Below the pieces are notes generated by a model. It was not told the DNA's origin. It worked only from the letters and a program-made list of their open reading frames with translations, and searched no databases. This document shows positions 9,774 through 12,759 of a stretch of DNA of 12,759 bases, in pieces. The first letter of the stretch is position 1, and every line of letters begins with the position of its first letter. The translations under genes were made by a program, and so were the position numbers. Origin of the DNA: Alectoria sarmentosa. Lineage: Eukaryota > Ascomycota > Lecanoromycetes > Lecanorales > Parmeliaceae. Location of the stretch: positions 1 to 12,759 of the forward strand of contig WOGZ01000600.1 of the NCBI GenBank assembly GCA_009733775.1, given 5' to 3'.

Positions 9774-11200
9774 AAATAATTTTCGCTTAAACTTCACATA
9801 TGAAATTTATTAATTAATGTTATTAATTCGAATTTAAATATAAAAAAAACGATAAAATTTAATTAAATATTAAAAATTTTATATTTATAAAAAATTATAT
9901 AAAAAAGCTTTTTTACAATTTTGAAAAAAACTTTAAAATTATAAAAATTAAAAACTTTTATATTTATTATTTCAAACTTTTAATTAATTGAAATTATTAC
10001 GATGTTTTTTATATTAATCTTTTACGTCTCGTTTTAAATGATTTTTTTTTAAACAAATATTATTTTCACTTATATTTTTTTCTTATCGTAAATATTAATT
10101 TTTACGAAAATTACGAAATAAACGCAATTATATATTTTAAAGTCGTTCGCGAATAATTTTATTTACAAAATTAAAGAAATTAATTATAACAAATTATTCA
10201 AATTTGAATTTTTTAAGTATATATACATTATCATCGATGTTATAAACGCATTTTACGTTAAAAATCTTATAATTAAAAAATTTATAATATAAAAATTATT
10301 TAAGAAAAATCTTAACGATTCGCAATTCGATATCGATAAAGATTTTAATAATAACTTAAAAGATATTTTATTCGTATTTTAAAAAAGCTTAAAAGTTTTA
10401 TAAATCGATTTCGAAAGCATATTTTAAATATTATTATTAAAAAACTTATTATAAAACGATTTTTATAAATTTTATAATCGATCGTATACATTTCGAATTT
10501 TTTTTATTAATTAATTATATAAACTCTTATATATATTTATTAATCGTATATTAATAATTTTTTAATATGCATTTAATGTATATAAAAAAAAATTAATATG
10601 TTTTTCGAATTTTTACTTTTTTTATTCACATTTCGCATTAATTTAATTTGAGTTTTTATTTATAAAAACTTTAAGATTCGTATTAAATTAAAGGTCGAAA
10701 TCTTCGCTTATTTTAATTAAAGTTGAAATTTTCACTTTTTCTATTCGAATTATTTAAAATCTTAATTTAAAATAATTAAATTCGTTTTATCTTAATTAAT
10801 TAAATATCGAATTAATCGCATTCAATTTAACGCTCGAACTGTGAAAGATATTTAAACGTAAAAAGTATTATTTATTTATTTATTTATTTTTTTTGATTCG
10901 TTTTATATAATACATTTAATTTATAATTATTAAATATTATTTAAACTTTCGTTTATAACATTTATTAATATATTTAAATTATAAACACATTAAAGTTGTA
11001 AATGCATTAAATTTATAAATTTTATTTAAAATTTAAAAAATTTAATTTTTTTTTAAATTCTTTTTTTAAAATCGAAATTTTAAATTTAATTATTTATTAA
11101 ATTTATAAATTTTATGCAAATTTAAAACGAATTGTGATTTTTTTTAATTTTTTAATTTTTTTTAAAAACTTTTTTTGATTCGAATTTTACGTTTTACGAT
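9774..11200. other. Unassigned RIP-type stretch with simple repeats
   Basis: No gene, RNA or LTR copy is recognised. A short (TTTA)n microsatellite of about five units lies near 10870-10890. The phrase TTAAATTTATAAATTTTAT occurs near 11007 and again near 11097, 90 bases apart. Runs of 8-10 T or A are common between 10,900 and 11,180. The rest is CG-dotted AT-rich DNA like 4485-8087. Confidence 0.5.
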
Positions 11201-12005
11201 TTACGATTATTAAGCGAGAAATTTACGTTTTTTATTAATTTTATCGTTATATTATTTACGATTTACGAATTTTATATAAAATTGCGCTTATTTAAAAATA
11301 TATAAAAAATGTGTTAAATCTTTCATAATCGATTTCTCGCAATTTTTAAAAATTTATATTATATATTTATATAATTATTATTATAAAATAAATTTATACA
11401 ATTTTAATAATATAATAATTTCGTAAATATAATAAAGAATTATAATGTTATTTAAAAAAGAAAATAATTCGTTGAATAAGCGTAAAGGTTTTTCGAAAGT
11501 CGCTTTATTATTTTAAATAATAACATATTTAAATTAAATATATATCGATATATATATATATTCAAATTTCATAATTTTTATATTATTAAAAAGCTTAAAG
11601 CATATTTTATAATGTGCGAAATTTTAACGAAATTTTATTTTTAAGAAGATATAAAATAAAAGATATAAAAATAAACGTAAAAGTTTCTCGAAAGTTACTT
11701 TATCGTTTCGAATAATAACATATTTAAATTGAATATATATCGATATATATACATTAAAATTTCATAATTTTTATATTATTGAAAAGCGTATAATGAGTTA
11801 TATAATTTACGAAATTATAAAGAAATTATATTTTTAAGAAAATAAAAGATAAAAGATGTAAAAATTTTATATACAAATTGTTAATAAAAGCGCTCGAAAG
11901 ATTTAAACGCCGCTATTCGAACGTTAATCGAAAAGCGTAATGATTTCGAATTTATAATTAATTATATACACAAGTTTAAGATTTTTTTAACTTAATTTTA
12001 TTTTA
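11201..12005 (+). repeat. Large inverted repeat, left arm
   Basis: This arm aligns as the reverse complement with 12140-12759, pairing 11201 with the last base of the window. Shared landmarks are TTAAGCGAGAAATTTACG (11210), ATTGCGCTTATTTAAAAATA (11281), GATTTCTCGCAA (11331), TACGAAATTATAAAGAAATT (11808) and GCGTAATGATTTCGAATTTA (11934). It contains a 195-bp tandem duplication that the other arm lacks. Where the arms differ, this arm usually has T or A against C or G; between about 11345 and 11460 I count about fifteen such sites and none the other way. It is therefore the more RIP-mutated arm. No coding sequence is recognised. Confidence 0.85.
11481..11866 (+). repeat. 195-bp tandem duplication in left arm
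   Basis: Two units start at 11481 (CGTAAAGGTTTTTCGAAAGT) and 11676 (CGTAAAAGTTTCTCGAAAGT), a period of 195. Each continues through ATAATAACATATTTAAATT, ATATATCGATATATATA and TTTCATAATTTTTATATTAT. The right arm has only one such unit, at about 12290-12483. Either the left arm gained a copy or the right arm lost one. Confidence 0.8.
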
Positions 12006-12139
12006 TTTATATATATATATTAATTTAAAATATTGATATTCGTACATTATTTTTTAATAAATATACGCACTTTTTTTTATACGTGTATATATTTTTTAAA
12101 ATTAAATAAAATATATTATTAAAGCGAGTATATTTTTCG
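12006..12139. other. AT-rich centre of the inverted repeat
   Basis: This spacer of about 135 bases separates the two arms. It opens with a TA-dinucleotide run and has a short GTATATA-type palindrome around ACGTGTATATA. Homology between the arms fades gradually into it, so its limits are good to perhaps 15 bases. Confidence 0.6.
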
Positions 12140-12232
12140 ACGTTAATTTTAATAATGTAAAATTGAGTTAAAGAACCTTGAATTTATATGTGCAGTTAAT
12201 TATAAATTCGAAATCATTACGCTTTTCGGTTA

Positions 12233-12267
12233 GCGCTCGAATAACGGCTTTTAAGCCTCTCGAGCGC
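12233..12267. repeat. GC-rich two-stem hairpin
   Basis: The outer stem GCGCTCGA (12233-12240) pairs with TCGAGCGC (12260-12267). The inner stem GGCTT (12246-12250) pairs with AAGCC (12253-12257) around a TT loop. The left arm keeps GCGCTCGA near 11900 but the partner side is altered, so the fold is intact only in the right arm. Confidence 0.7.
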
Positions 12268-12420
12268 CCTTATCAAAAATTTGTATATACAAATCTTACA
12301 TCTTTTATTCTCTACCCTTTTAAGAATAAAATTTCTTTATAATTTCGTAAATTATACAACTCGATATACACTTTTCAACGATGTAAAAATTGTTAGATTT
12401 AAATGTATGTATATAAATTA

Positions 12421-12480
12421 ATATTGAATTTCAATATGTGAAGTCGAATCGACAGCGAGGCTTCCGGGAAACCTCTTCGC
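12421..12480. repeat. Cluster of three dyads in right arm
   Basis: ATATTGAA-T-TTCAATAT lies at 12421-12437 and GTCGA-A-TCGAC at 12443-12453; both are perfect inverted repeats. An imperfect dyad, GCGAGG with CCTCTTCGC, follows at 12455-12480 around TTCCGGGAA. Such stacked dyads could be transposase-binding or structural sites, but no known motif is recognised. Confidence 0.55.
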
Positions 12481-12759
12481 TCATTTCACGAATTAATTTC
12501 TTTTTTGAATAACATCATAATTCTCTATCATATTTACGAGATTATTATATCGTTGAAATCGCATAAGTCTATTCTATAATAATGATCATATAAATAAATA
12601 ATATAAATCTTCATTACTTGCGAGAAATCGATCATAAAAGATTAAACATATTTTTTATATATTTTTAAATAAGCGCAATTTCATATAAAACTCGTAAATA
12701 ATAAATGATATAACGGTAAAATCAATAAAAAACGTAAATTTCTCGCTTAATAATCGTAG

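Larger units (their letters stand above)
1..12759. other. RIP-mutated, gene-free AT-rich block
   Basis: Seen: sampled lines carry about 3-22% G+C. CG dinucleotides outnumber CA and TG in most of the window (14 CG, 3 CA, 3 TG counted in 3601-3900). All six frames are full of stops, mainly TAA. Repeat copies within the window differ mostly by C/T and G/A transitions. Known: RIP in filamentous ascomycetes converts CpA to TpA in repeated DNA and leaves AT-rich blocks with stop-riddled transposons. Inferred: the window is such a block, probably heterochromatic. Patches with more CA/TG (about 1190-1460, 8560-8960 and 12140-12759) are less or unequally mutated. Confidence 0.85.
12140..12759 (-). repeat. 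Large inverted repeat, right arm (truncated by window)
   Basis: This is the inverted partner of 11201-12005 with a single copy of the 195-bp unit. It keeps many C and G bases lost from the left arm, for example TTCCGGGAAACCTCTTCGC at 12462-12480 where the left arm has been changed to AT-rich sequence. Homology continues to the last base, so the repeat probably extends beyond the window and its true end and any target duplication cannot be seen. It could be the terminal inverted repeat of a foldback DNA transposon, or two copies of an unknown element inserted head to head. Confidence 0.85.

Noticed and set aside
1..12759. Mitochondrial, plastid or apicomplexan AT-rich DNA
   Set aside because: No organellar gene, tRNA or rRNA is recognised. 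The excess of CG over CA/TG and the transition-biased repeat copies fit RIP instead.

Overview
The window is extremely AT-rich, with sampled 60-base lines at about 3% to 22% G+C, and has no intact protein-coding or RNA gene that I can support. Its base pattern points to repeat-induced point mutation (RIP). In 3601-3900 I count 14 CG but only 3 CA and 3 TG dinucleotides, so CA/TG has decayed to TA while CG survives. Aligned repeat copies inside the window differ mostly by C/T and G/A transitions. This fits a gene-free AT-rich block (transposon graveyard, possibly pericentromeric or subtelomeric) of a filamentous ascomycete with RIP. No marker gene confirms the taxon.

Layout. 1-120 is a slightly less AT-rich left edge with a poly-A run and a perfect hairpin. 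260-870 and 2684-3300 are two diverged direct copies of one repeat, called R1 here. R1 copy 2 runs into a polypurine-like stretch and a 192-bp LTR (LTR-A, 3415-3606). A degenerate ~40-bp tandem array (3944-4295) abuts a second, inverted LTR (LTR-B, 4296-4484). 4485-8087 is featureless RIP-type DNA.

8093-9768 is the best-defined object: a degenerate LTR retrotransposon-like element on the minus strand. It has two 192-bp LTRs, a 5-bp target duplication (AAAAT), a polypurine tract, and a nested solo LTR (8696-8899) with its own duplication (ATGTA). Its internal part carries a shortened third R1 segment, so the LTRs and R1 belong to one family. The LTRs have ends of the form TGTTA...TAACA.

9774-11200 is again featureless apart from simple repeats. 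From 11201 to the window end lies a large inverted repeat: arms of at least 620 bp around a ~135-bp AT-rich centre, with a 195-bp tandem duplication in the left arm only. The right arm keeps C and G at many positions where the left arm has T and A. It also keeps several hairpin-forming motifs, and it is cut off by the window end.

Nothing here looks like an active gene system. The interest lies in nested-insertion history, strand- and copy-asymmetric RIP, an unidentified repeat family, and the large palindrome.
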